DNA from: Arcticibacter eurypsychrophilus | GTDB taxonomy: Bacteria; Bacteroidota; Bacteroidia; Sphingobacteriales; Sphingobacteriaceae | Length of the DNA: 64,000 nt | Assembly (NCBI RefSeq): GCF_001730525.1 | Contig: NZ_MDFN01000020.1 | Coordinates: 32,824 to 96,823, forward strand | Reading direction: 5' to 3' | Shown: positions 8,387 to 16,536 of the stretch, one piece after another | Numbering within the stretch: the stretch's first letter is position 1 | Layout: the number at the start of each line of letters is the position of its first letter | Position numbers and translations under genes: made by a program | The notes under the pieces: model-generated | What the model was told of the DNA's origin: nothing | The model's database searches: none | Seen by the model: only the letters and a program-made list of their open reading frames with translations

Positions 8387-9366
8387 TGGAAGCATCAGAA
8401 AATAAACGCTCGGTAGTAGTCGGAATATTTGTTTTTCTAGGAATCGTTCTTTTTGTAGCGGGCATTTTTACGCTCGCTGGTCAGCAAAAACGTTTCGTCA
8501 AGAGTATTAACATCAATGCGATCTTTGATAACGTAGCGGGACTTAAAATAGGCAATAACGTATGGTTTTCCGGTGTTAAGATCGGAACCGTTAAGAAGAT
8601 TGACTTCTATGGTAGCTCTCAGGTAAAGATCCTGATGAATGTAGAAGAAGAAGCCCAGAAATACATTCATAAGAACGCAACAGCACAGATCAGTTCCGAA
8701 GGAATCATTGGGAACAGAATTATTGTCATCCAAGGAGGAAGTTTAAACCTTCCCAATGTAGAATCGGGTGATCGGATCGGTGTTAAAAAAGCTTTGGATA
8801 CCGATAAAATGATGGAAGATCTTCAGGCCAATAATAAAAACCTGATCGACATCACCGGAAACCTGAGTGTGATTACTACCCGTATGGTAGAAGGCAAAGG
8901 TTCAATAGGCGCCTTACTCACCGATTCAACAATGGCAGGAAGTCTGCGCAATACAATGGCAGGTTTAAGCAGCGCCTCTCAGAACATAAACAATACAGCA
9001 GTTTCCCTATCTAATTTTTCAAACAAGATGAACCATAAAGGTGGATTAGTAGATAAGCTCTTAACCGATACAGCTGTATTTTCTCAGTTGCAGAGCTCTG
9101 TAGGTGAAATAAAAAGACTATCCCTTTCCGCAGCAACACTTTCCAATGATTTAACTACCGCAGGCGCAAAATTAAATAATAAGGACAATGCCATAGGGGT
9201 CTTACTAAATGATCAGCAAACAGCAGAAAGTTTAAAGAAAACATTGCTCAACCTGGAATCCAGTTCCGCTAAGCTCGATGAAAACATGGAAGCTTTGCAA
9301 CATAATTTCCTTTTAAAAGGCTATTTCAAAAAGAAAGCAAAGGGAGAAGCGAAAGAAGTAAAATAA
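8386..9366 (+). CDS. mlaD: MlaD / MCE family substrate-binding protein
   Basis: This 326-residue protein is anchored by one N-terminal membrane helix (about residues 9-27) and followed by an MCE domain (about 38-115). The MCE part contains the typical FDNVAGLKIGNNVWFSGVKIG stretch split by strands and the GIIGNRIIVI segment. The C-terminal 200 residues are predicted helical and contain two similar blocks around GSIGALLTDS and AIGVLLND, matching the long helical tails of MCE proteins. It is the periplasmic lipid-binding part of the mlaEFD operon. No mlaB or mlaC gene is adjacent, as is common in Bacteroidota. Confidence 0.92.
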   Translation: MEASENKRSVVVGIFVFLGIVLFVAGIFTLAGQQKRFVKSININAIFDNVAGLKIGNNVWFSGVKIGTVKKIDFYGSSQVKILMNVEEEAQKYIHKNATAQISSEGIIGNRIIVIQGGSLNLPNVESGDRIGVKKALDTDKMMEDLQANNKNLIDITGNLSVITTRMVEGKGSIGALLTDSTMAGSLRNTMAGLSSASQNINNTAVSLSNFSNKMNHKGGLVDKLLTDTAVFSQLQSSVGEIKRLSLSAATLSNDLTTAGAKLNNKDNAIGVLLNDQQTAESLKKTLLNLESSSAKLDENMEALQHNFLLKGYFKKKAKGEAKEVK

Positions 9367-9391
9367 AAAAACAGCATACGTATAAAATTCT

Positions 9392-9430
9392 TGCATTCGG
9401 TAATGATTATTTTCCATATTACCGAGTGCA
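9392..9430. terminator. Hairpin between convergent mlaD and rnc
   Basis: The 13-base arms TGCATTCGGTAAT (9392-9404) and ATTACCGAGTGCA (9418-9430) pair with one wobble. The hairpin lies between two convergent genes, so a termination or 3'-end stabilising role is likely. Neither side has a good T-run, so this is not a textbook intrinsic terminator. Confidence 0.5.
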
Positions 9431-9474
9431 GAATATAAGAATTACCTCAATAACTCCTAATTAAAGCCTGAAAA

Positions 9475-10203
9475 TTAAATTCCCATGATGATACAGGCCT
9501 TTTCTGCAGCCAATTTCTCTGCATTTTTCTTGTTATAATCTCTTCCGATTCCTTTAATTTCCCCTTCAACCAAGGCATTAACAGTAAAAAGCTTAGCACT
9601 TTCACCTTCTGCATTCGGTACGGTTTCGAAAGTCACCTCTTTTCCCTGGCGCTGGCACCATTCAATCAGCTTACTTTTGAAATTAGTTTCTGTAGTTTCA
9701 AGGGTCAAAATATCAACATGAGGTTTAATAATGTGATCCAGAAGGAAATTGCGGGTAAATTCGTAGCCTTTATCCATGTAAATGGCACCGATCAAGGCCT
9801 CAAAAGCATCACCTAATAGTGAGCTTTGCTTGGTAGGAAAACTAACAATACGGTTGTCAAACTCAATTAATTCGTCGAGACCCAGCTTTTTGGCTAGCTG
9901 ATTCAGGTTTACGCGACTCACAATTTTGGAACGCATCTCGGTCAGAAAGCCTTCTGTTTTGTAAGGATAACGCTTAAATAATTCGTCTGCAATCACAGCA
10001 CCCAATATAGCATCACCAAGAAACTCAAGCCTCTCGTTGCTGTTTTTGGTACCATTTTTTAAAATTATGGCAACAGAACGATGTCTGAAGGCCATGCGAT
10101 AAAGCTTAATATTACCCGGAACGAAGCCAAGTAAATTCTTCATCAACGCAACGTATTTACGTTGGGGCGAGAAGTATAACTTATAAATGGAAGATATTGG
10201 CAT
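9475..10203 (-). CDS. rnc: Ribonuclease III
   Basis: This is ribonuclease III, a double-stranded RNA endonuclease that processes rRNA and other structured RNA; 242 residues. The signature NERLEFLGDAILG lies near residues 57-69 with its metal-binding glutamate and aspartate. The second acidic site is in LLGDAFEALIGAIYMDKG near 129-146. A double-stranded RNA-binding domain occupies about residues 170-240 and ends KKNAEKLAAEKA. It lies downstream of acpP-fabF, a frequent bacterial arrangement, with a 144-base gap that may hold its own promoter. Confidence 0.95.
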   Translation of the reverse strand: MPISSIYKLYFSPQRKYVALMKNLLGFVPGNIKLYRMAFRHRSVAIILKNGTKNSNERLEFLGDAILGAVIADELFKRYPYKTEGFLTEMRSKIVSRVNLNQLAKKLGLDELIEFDNRIVSFPTKQSSLLGDAFEALIGAIYMDKGYEFTRNFLLDHIIKPHVDILTLETTETNFKSKLIEWCQRQGKEVTFETVPNAEGESAKLFTVNALVEGEIKGIGRDYNKKNAEKLAAEKACIIMGI

Positions 10204-10347
10204 TCGTTTTTATAAGACCTTTGTCTAAAGTCAAAAGCCCAAAGTCTTAAGAAAAGCAACAAATTATAAATCCATTTGTAATAAAATCAATTTATAAGCA
10301 GAAGCCTTCAGCAGACCCGGGACTTAAGGTAAATTTGTACTCCTTGA

Positions 10348-11601
10348 CTAACCTTCGTACTTTTTAAAAATAACCGAGGCATTATGACCGCCAAAACCAA
10401 ACGTATTGCTTTGCGCCACCCGAACTAAGCGTTTCTGGGCAACGTTAAACGTTAAATTTAATTTAGGGTCAATTTCAGGGTCATCCGTAAAGTGATTGAT
10501 CGTAGGAGGCACAATGTCATTTTTAACCGCAAGGATAGCTGCAATACTTTCCACGGCACCAGCGGCGCCAAGTAAGTGACCTGTCATCGACTTAGTTGAA
10601 CTAATGTTCAATCGATAAGCATCTTCACCGAAAACACTTACGATAGCTTTAGATTCACTTTTATCGCCAAGACCGGTAGACGTTCCATGAACATTGATAT
10701 AATCAATATCCGCAGTAGTAAGGCCAGCATCTTTTAATGCGTTTTTCATCACCAATTTTGCACCCAACCCATCCGGATGAGGCGCTGTAATGTGATGAGC
10801 GTCAGCACTCATACCTCCACCAATCAGCTCTGCATAGATTTTAGCACCACGGGCGAGTGCATGTTCCAGTTCTTCCAGAATAATAGTACCCGATCCTTCA
10901 CCTGTAACGAAGCCATCACGATCTAAATCGAAAGGGCGCGAAGCAGTTGCGGGGTCATCGTTCCTGGTTGAAAGGGCATGCATGGCATTAAAGCCACCCA
11001 TTCCAGCTTCATGGATAATAGACTCAGAACCACCAGAGATGATTGCATCGGCCATACCCAATCGGATGTAATTAAATGCGTCAATCAATGCGTTTGTAGA
11101 AGACGCACAAGCAGCTACAGTAGAAAAGTTAGGACCTCTAAGCCCATACTTAATGGAAATATGTCCCGGCGCGATGTCTAAAATCATCTTTGGGATGAAG
11201 AAAGGATTAAATCGCGGCGTTCCGTCACCTTTTACAAAAGCGCTTACCTCATCCTGAAAAGTCTTTAACCCTCCAATACCAGAGCCCCAGATTACTCCGA
11301 TGCGATTGGTATCCAGATTGTCAAAATCCATTCCGGAATCGATAACAGCCTCTTCAGTTGAAACGAGTGCAAACTGTACAAATGGGTCTAACTTCCTTGC
11401 TTCTTTACGATCAAGAAAGTCTTCAGGTTTGAAATTTTTAACTTCACAAGCGAAGGTCGTTTTGAACTTACTTGCGTCAAACCTAGTAATCGGAGCAGCT
11501 CCGCTTACTCCATTCAGAAGACCGTTCCAGTACTCTGGAACCGTATTTCCTATTGGGGTAAGCGCACCTAGTCCTGTTACAACAACTCTTTTCAGCTCCA
11601 T
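10348..11601 (-). CDS. fabF: Beta-ketoacyl-ACP synthase II
   Basis: This is the condensing enzyme of type II fatty acid synthesis, 417 residues. It joins malonyl-ACP to acyl-ACP. The catalytic triad is visible: Cys in VAACASSTNA near 165, His in NVHGTSTGLGD near 306, and His in KSMTGHLLGAAG near 343. The glycine-rich C-terminal NTFGFGGHNAS loop is also present. It begins 19 bases after the acpP stop, so acpP-fabF form an operon on the minus strand. The length and motifs are those of FabF rather than FabB. Confidence 0.96.
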   Translation of the reverse strand: MELKRVVVTGLGALTPIGNTVPEYWNGLLNGVSGAAPITRFDASKFKTTFACEVKNFKPEDFLDRKEARKLDPFVQFALVSTEEAVIDSGMDFDNLDTNRIGVIWGSGIGGLKTFQDEVSAFVKGDGTPRFNPFFIPKMILDIAPGHISIKYGLRGPNFSTVAACASSTNALIDAFNYIRLGMADAIISGGSESIIHEAGMGGFNAMHALSTRNDDPATASRPFDLDRDGFVTGEGSGTIILEELEHALARGAKIYAELIGGGMSADAHHITAPHPDGLGAKLVMKNALKDAGLTTADIDYINVHGTSTGLGDKSESKAIVSVFGEDAYRLNISSTKSMTGHLLGAAGAVESIAAILAVKNDIVPPTINHFTDDPEIDPKLNLTFNVAQKRLVRVAQSNTFGFGGHNASVIFKKYEG

Positions 11602-11620
11602 TTATGCTCTGAAAGCGGGA

Positions 11621-11857
11621 TTACTTTACGTTCTTTTCTAAGTAGGCTATCGCCTGGCCTACAGTGCCAATTGTTTCAGCCTGATCATCAGGAATTGCGA
11701 CATTGAATTCTTTTTCGAATTCCATAATTAATTCTACGGTGTCCAGAGAGTCTGCTCCTAGATCGTTTGTGAACGATGCTTCAGGGTTTACTTCACTTTC
11801 ATCCACACCTAGTTTTTCCACGATAATTGCTTTTACTCTTGAAGCGATATCAGACAT
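11621..11857 (-). CDS. acpP: Acyl carrier protein
   Basis: This is the 78-residue acyl carrier protein of fatty acid synthesis. The 4'-phosphopantetheine attachment serine is Ser37 in [10 protein letters not shown]. The small acidic four-helix protein has normal length. It is the first gene of the acpP-fabF unit, with a good Bacteroidota promoter upstream (11893-11922). Confidence 0.97.
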   Translation of the reverse strand: MSDIASRVKAIIVEKLGVDESEVNPEASFTNDLGADSLDTVELIMEFEKEFNVAIPDDQAETIGTVGQAIAYLEKNVK

Positions 11858-11892
11858 AGTTTCTATTATTTTATATGGTTATTAATTATCTG

Positions 11893-11922
11893 CAAAGAAA
11901 AATAAAAAATGATAAATATCAA
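11893..11922 (-). promoter_or_regulatory. Promoter of acpP-fabF
   Basis: On the minus strand a TTG (11922-11920) is followed after 19 bases by TTTCTTTG (11900-11893), one base off the TAnnTTTG -7 consensus. The spacing matches Bacteroidota housekeeping promoters and predicts a leader of about 30 bases before the acpP ATG. Confidence 0.65.
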
Positions 11923-12009
11923 ACCTTTTTAATTTTGGTTAAAAATGATAAACATCATAATAAGCTTTTGGTATGTTTTTGTACCTTCGCGGTGTTTTCG
12001 TATACCATT

Positions 12010-12426
12010 TTGAACAAATTTACACTTAAATACGAATTAGATCTAGATTTTGTTTTAATAGCAGTGACATCTTCTTTAAAAGATTACCTGTTATGTTTCA
12101 AAATCAACCGGCAAATCTTTACTGATTTTGCCCGTATTGAAGATTTATCTGTTCATTTGACCAATATTGGGGATGTGTTCTTTTCCAGGTATCATTATCA
12201 ACTACCTGAATCAGAAACAGATCTGTTCTTATTGGCCAACAAAGGTACGGAGGGTTATTTGATCCCCGAAATGAAAAACGTAGATTACTTTATTTTAATT
12301 AAAAATTATATTGACGAAAACGACTTAGAGTTTATAATTGAAGGATTAAACAAACTACCGGAGATCTTAAACGCAACAGAAGTAAGTCCTCAAAAAATTA
12401 AATCAATAGAGAATATAATATTTTAA
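12010..12426 (+). CDS. IPExxxVDY family protein
   Basis: This is a Bacteroidota-specific protein named for its motif, visible here as IPEMKNVDY. The motif starts about residue 84 of the 138-residue form. The function is unknown. The family normally begins with a lysine-rich stretch running into YELDLDF, so I start at TTG 12010. The open frame extends upstream to ATG 11875, but that part is AT-rich, covers the acpP promoter and is poorly protein-like. A -7-like TACCTTCG at 11982-11989 also argues for the late start. The gene precedes pyk on the same strand, a common Bacteroidota pairing. Confidence 0.82.
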   Translation: MNKFTLKYELDLDFVLIAVTSSLKDYLLCFKINRQIFTDFARIEDLSVHLTNIGDVFFSRYHYQLPESETDLFLLANKGTEGYLIPEMKNVDYFILIKNYIDENDLEFIIEGLNKLPEILNATEVSPQKIKSIENIIF

Positions 12427-12488
12427 AGGAAAAAATTAAAAATGGTGTAACGTATACACTTTAACAAATAACAATAGTTTATAATAAG

Positions 12489-13919
12489 ATGAGACAAGTT
12501 CACAAACGGACAAAAATAGTTGCCACCCTTGGGCCGGCTTCCTCTAGTAAAGAAACATTACTGAGCATGATTAAAGCAGGCGTTAACGTATGCCGCTTAA
12601 ACTTTTCGCACGGAAGTCAGGAAGATCACAAAAAGGTTATTGAGATTATCCGCGAAATCAATCATCAATACAAACTTCATGTTGGTATTCTTGCAGATTT
12701 ACAGGGACCTAAAATCCGTATCGGAATGGTTCAGGATGGTGGAATCAAATTAGTTAACGGTACTCAGATCACCCTTACTACCACCGAAATGGTTGGTAAT
12801 AATGAGCAGATCTACATTACATATACTAATTTCCCTAAAGATGTTCGTGCAGGCGAAGTCATTCTTTTAGATGATGGAAAACTTCAAATGCGCGTTGTAG
12901 ATACTAACAACAAGGATAAAGTAATTTGCGAAGTTGTTCATGGAGGAATCCTGACATCACGTAAAGGCGTTAACCTTCCAAATACTAAAGTATCGATCCC
13001 AAGTTTAACTGAAGATGACTTAGACAATTTAGAATTTGCATTAGCGAATGATGTAGAATGGATTGGATTATCATTTGTACGTACAGGAGAAGACATCATT
13101 GACCTGAAACGCATCATTAACAGGAGCGGGAAAACAGCCAGAGTAATTGCCAAGATTGAAAAACCAGAAGCAATTGAAAACATTGACGCGATCATTGCCG
13201 CAACAGACGGAGTGATGGTAGCCCGTGGAGATCTAGGTGTTGAAATGCCAATGGAAATGGTTCCGGTACTTCAGAAAATGATTGTAAAAAAATGTCTTGA
13301 AGCATCAAAACCAGTTATTGTAGCTACACAGATGTTAGAAAGCATGATCACCACTCCTCGCCCAACACGTGCAGAAGTGAATGACGTTGCCAATTCAGTA
13401 TTAGATGGAGCAGATGCAGTGATGTTAAGCGGAGAAACTTCAGTTGGTGAATTCCCTGTCATTGTTATTGAAACCATGAGCAAAATCATCAAGAACATTG
13501 AAGAAACAGCTTATCCTTTCCATACACCTAAGAATTTAGACACTAAGTCACCACGTTTTATTTCTAATGCAGTATGTGGATCTGCGGTTCATCTTTCCAC
13601 ACAGACTCATGCAACGGGTATCGTGTCGATGACCTCATCCGGATATACCGCATTTGAAATTTCAAGTCACCGTCCTAAAGCAGTAACTTATATTTTCACA
13701 AATAATGTAGAATTATTAGGAACATTGAGTTTACTTTGGGGAGTAAGAAGCTTTTATTATGATAAGATCGATAGCACTGACAAAACCATCAGCGACGTAA
13801 ATCGTATTCTTAAAGAAGAAAAGTTGATTATGCCAGGAGATGTAGTGATCAATACAGCAGCTATGCCAATCGAAAAGAAGGGTAAAACCAATATGATTCG
13901 TGTAACTATTGTAGAATAA
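12489..13919 (+). CDS. pyk: Pyruvate kinase
   Basis: This is pyruvate kinase, the last step of glycolysis, making pyruvate and ATP from phosphoenolpyruvate and ADP; 476 residues, normal length. Clear motifs are KIVATLGPAS at the N-terminus, CRLNFSHGS, the active-site KIEKPEAIENID (about 222-233), and MVARGDLGVEMP and ATQMLESM in the barrel. The C-terminal domain is complete. It lies 62 bases after the IPExxxVDY gene and ends at a strong terminator. Confidence 0.97.
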   Translation: MRQVHKRTKIVATLGPASSSKETLLSMIKAGVNVCRLNFSHGSQEDHKKVIEIIREINHQYKLHVGILADLQGPKIRIGMVQDGGIKLVNGTQITLTTTEMVGNNEQIYITYTNFPKDVRAGEVILLDDGKLQMRVVDTNNKDKVICEVVHGGILTSRKGVNLPNTKVSIPSLTEDDLDNLEFALANDVEWIGLSFVRTGEDIIDLKRIINRSGKTARVIAKIEKPEAIENIDAIIAATDGVMVARGDLGVEMPMEMVPVLQKMIVKKCLEASKPVIVATQMLESMITTPRPTRAEVNDVANSVLDGADAVMLSGETSVGEFPVIVIETMSKIIKNIEETAYPFHTPKNLDTKSPRFISNAVCGSAVHLSTQTHATGIVSMTSSGYTAFEISSHRPKAVTYIFTNNVELLGTLSLLWGVRSFYYDKIDSTDKTISDVNRILKEEKLIMPGDVVINTAAMPIEKKGKTNMIRVTIVE

Positions 13920-13936
13920 TTATGAAATACTTTTAA

Positions 13937-13975
13937 AAAACGGCTGTCTCTTTACTGAGTCAGCCGTTTTTTTTG
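13937..13975 (+). terminator. Intrinsic terminator after pyk
   Basis: The arms ACGGCTG and CAGCCGT, extended inside by CTC/GAG, are followed by a run of eight T. It lies 20 bases after the pyk stop. Confidence 0.9.
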
Positions 13976-14087
13976 TGTCTTAATTTTTTAAGATGGAAGT
14001 TGTCCCGAATAAAAAGATCAGTTTGACCCTGAACTAAGTAAAATCAAATCTAGATTAAACTAAGATTTAAATAAGGTCAGATTACCG

Positions 14088-14179
14088 GTGAGGCCACAGT
14101 GACGCCATGTTGAGGCCACAGTGAGGCCACCTTTTCCCGTTAAAACGTGGCGTCACTGTGGCCTCACTGTGGCCTCAAC
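14088..14179. repeat. Interleaved inverted-repeat block
   Basis: Two left-hand units, 14088-14108 and 14109-14130, both carry the core GAGGCCACAGTGA. They are repeated as reverse complements at 14147-14167 (20 of 21 bases) and 14158-14179 (22 of 22). The two right-hand copies overlap, so either left unit can pair with the right arm and two alternative hairpins are possible. The block is GC-rich in an AT-rich gap between the pyk terminator and the end of the PspC gene. No T-run follows, so it is not a simple terminator. I do not see the core elsewhere in the window. Confidence 0.85.
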
Positions 14180-14240
14180 CTTGCATCAAGGGTAATTTGA
14201 GGGTCACTTGGTCACTCTTAAACTAAAATTAGTTAAGCAA

Positions 14241-15821
14241 TTATTCCGGCTCCGTGTTCTTTTTAAAAAGCGTTTCATCCGCACATTTTAAACCGGTTTC
14301 CGTCATGATCCATTCCGAAGGCGTATTCCAGTCGCTATCTTCAGGAAGACAATCCCTTAAATTAACATCACGAATGATATTGTTCATTTCACCATCAATG
14401 ATCAGGTGCGTATTGACCGGAATCTTTAGGGTGACATTCAATCCTTGGTCGCGGAAAGCCTGTTTAGGGGGGAAGGAAAGATACTTATCGAGGGTAATAG
14501 TGGAGTCAGCTTGAACGAACGAGTAGCCACTTTGCTGTGCATTCGTTAAAGCAGACTGAAAATTCCTTCCCCGTGCAGAGAAATCTTTCATGATGGTAGT
14601 CAGACTGTCGTCACTCTTTTGGACAAAGAAATGAATTTCGCCCAGATCAGCACCCATTTTCACCCGGCCATGACGACCATTGAAAGTGATATTATAGTCT
14701 ACACTATCCCCTTTAGATAAAAAACGCGCTTCATTAAGCTTTAAATGGTAAACAGGATACGACTTAAGTAATGATTGTTGCTCGAAGTTGGCTTCTGTTT
14801 TAAATTCAGCACCAACTTTGGCACCATAGTAAACGGCCATACCTAAACCGGTGAGCCAAATAATTAAAAGCGCAAAGGAAGTCGTTCTTCCGGTGATCTT
14901 TCTATTAAACAACACCTTTAAGGTAAATAATATGAGGGCAATAAGTGGAATAACAATCAGAAGAGCAGCGCTAAAATAGATGGGCGACTGATATTCTGGA
15001 TTAATTACGTTAAAAGGGAAGCCATCCAGCTCATTTCCATTTATGAAACCCATTACAAACAGAAGGCCTAATAGCGAAGCAAACAGTAAGCTGCAGCAGA
15101 CGAAAATGACAAAGGCGCCGATAAGTTTAAAAATAATGCTCAGGAGTTTGGTAATAAAAGAGCCGGTATTTTCGCCAGCACCCCTTAAAAAGTCTTCCGC
15201 GGCATTGAAACCAGGTTTCAACCGTGTGCCGGCATCACTTATATTTTGTCTTAAGGCATCTACTTCTTCGTCGAAATTACGTTTGAAGCCTTGTAAGTTG
15301 ATCGCTTCACCTTTCATGGCCATTTTTTCTGTGCGGGTTTTAGCCCTGGGAATAACAATCCATAAAATTAAGTAGACAATTAGTCCAGTGCCCCATAAAA
15401 TGGTGGCGATGACCGTAATTAAGCGGACATATTTAGCCTCCATGTTAAAATAGTAACCTAAACCGGAGCAAACACCTGCAACCACACGGTCATCCATATC
15501 TCTAAATAAGGTGCGGTTTGCTTTAGGAATAGCGGAAAATTCCGTTTCGTCGGTATCGATGTCGAAATCGTTGGTGTTGCCCATTCTTGCGGTGATGTCG
15601 GATACATCCTGCAGCACAATAACTTGCTTATTTTGTTCTGCAAGGCGTTCGGTAAACATTTCGGCCAGGCGGTTTTCGATGTCCATTACAATTTCGTCGT
15701 TGTCGGATGAGAAAGCGAAATGGCGTTTAACTTCGGTCATGTAGGACCGGAGCACTTCGTAAGCATCCTCTTCAATATGGAAAACGATGCCGTTAATGTT
15801 GATGATTATAGTCTTATTCAT
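14241..15821 (-). CDS. PspC domain membrane protein
   Basis: This is a 526-residue envelope protein. The N-terminal 90 residues form a cytoplasmic domain typical of Bacteroidota PspC proteins (a short NGIVFHIEEDAYEVL strand-helix start). A PspC domain follows at about 104-162, with RDMDDRVVAGVCSGLGYYF and a membrane helix ending in VIPRAKT. Further hydrophobic helices lie near 230-255, 283-303 and 313-333. The last 170 residues are polar and probably periplasmic. PspC proteins are linked to membrane-stress responses. The PadR gene ends four bases upstream, so the pair is an operon in which PadR probably controls its partner. Confidence 0.87.
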   Translation of the reverse strand: MNKTIIININGIVFHIEEDAYEVLRSYMTEVKRHFAFSSDNDEIVMDIENRLAEMFTERLAEQNKQVIVLQDVSDITARMGNTNDFDIDTDETEFSAIPKANRTLFRDMDDRVVAGVCSGLGYYFNMEAKYVRLITVIATILWGTGLIVYLILWIVIPRAKTRTEKMAMKGEAINLQGFKRNFDEEVDALRQNISDAGTRLKPGFNAAEDFLRGAGENTGSFITKLLSIIFKLIGAFVIFVCCSLLFASLLGLLFVMGFINGNELDGFPFNVINPEYQSPIYFSAALLIVIPLIALILFTLKVLFNRKITGRTTSFALLIIWLTGLGMAVYYGAKVGAEFKTEANFEQQSLLKSYPVYHLKLNEARFLSKGDSVDYNITFNGRHGRVKMGADLGEIHFFVQKSDDSLTTIMKDFSARGRNFQSALTNAQQSGYSFVQADSTITLDKYLSFPPKQAFRDQGLNVTLKIPVNTHLIIDGEMNNIIRDVNLRDCLPEDSDWNTPSEWIMTETGLKCADETLFKKNTEPE

Positions 15822-15825
15822 GATA

Positions 15826-16179
15826 TTACAGGTTTGAGGATTTGTTATTAGGAGTTCCTTCTATAGAAGTTTTGACAGCGAATTTTAATTCTTCCCAGGT
15901 GTTGTCCAGTTTTTGGAGGACGACTTTTCCGGCTTCTGTGAGCTGGTAGTATTTTCTAGGAGGACCGGAAGTTGATTCTATCCAGTTGTAACTTAGGAGC
16001 CCGTTATTTTTCAGGCGGGTAAGTAATGGATATAGGGTACCCTCAACGACGAGCATTTTGGCTTGTTTCAGCTCATTAATAATGTCGGAGGCGTATATCT
16101 CGCCACGCGAGATAATAGAGAGGATGCAGTACTCCAGTACTCCTTTCCTCATTTGTGTTTGTGTATTCTCTACTATCAT
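15826..16179 (-). CDS. PadR family transcriptional regulator
   Basis: This 117-residue PadR-type repressor has a winged-helix DNA-binding domain, visible as MRKGVLEYCILSII, then LYPLLTRLKNNGLL and a wing ending RKYYQLTEAG. The C-terminal dimer helix is short, the PadR-s2 form. It is the first gene of a two-gene unit with the PspC protein. A -7 box (TATCTTTG, 16191-16184) lies only five bases from the ATG at 16179. The mRNA may therefore be nearly leaderless, or translation may start at Met10 (ATG 16152), where the family core begins. Confidence 0.92.
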   Translation of the reverse strand: MIVENTQTQMRKGVLEYCILSIISRGEIYASDIINELKQAKMLVVEGTLYPLLTRLKNNGLLSYNWIESTSGPPRKYYQLTEAGKVVLQKLDNTWEELKFAVKTSIEGTPNNKSSNL

Positions 16180-16183
16180 GAAA

Positions 16184-16235
16184 CAAAGATATGGTATTTA
16201 TTTAGTACTATGCAATACATAGTACTAAATAAATA
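16184..16235 (-). promoter_or_regulatory. PadR promoter and 41-bp palindromic operator
   Basis: A perfect inverted repeat has 18-base arms, 16195-16212 and 16218-16235, around a 5-base spacer. It lies directly upstream of TATCTTTG (minus strand, 16191-16184), a full match to the -7 consensus. A repressor bound here would cover the -33 region, as expected for PadR autoregulation. Confidence 0.8.
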
Positions 16236-16536
16236 TGTGTTTTCTTAAAAAGAAAGAAATGGTAATTTCTTATGATAACCGTAAGCATTGACAGATATCG
16301 ATAAAAGTTAGTTTGAACGGCGCAGGAATGATTAAATCTCGATGGTTGTTGAATATTGAAAGCTTGATTTCGCAATATTTCTTAATTGGAAAAAGGAAAT
16401 ATTAAAAAAAAAATGATAAATATTAGTTTTAAATGAATAATTGTTAGAGAATTATTAAAATAATGTAAATAAAAGTTTGAAAATCGGAATAAACTCATCA
16501 TTTTAGTACTTTAATCATTAATTGAAAAATACACAT
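16236..16536 (+). other. Non-coding region upstream of first susC
   Basis: This is about 300 AT-rich bases with no credible gene. It holds the divergent upstream regions of padR and susC. The 30 bases before susC include AATCATTAATT then TTGAA, which also occurs before the second susC (29920-29939). I see no clear -7 box for susC. Confidence 0.5.

Noticed and set aside
9392..9430. Riboswitch or attenuator between mlaD and rnc
   Set aside because: It lies at the 3' ends of two convergent genes, not in a leader; a simple 3' hairpin is enough.
11875..12009. N-terminal extension of the IPExxxVDY protein
   Set aside because: It covers the acpP promoter, is very AT-rich, and is absent from the usual family start.
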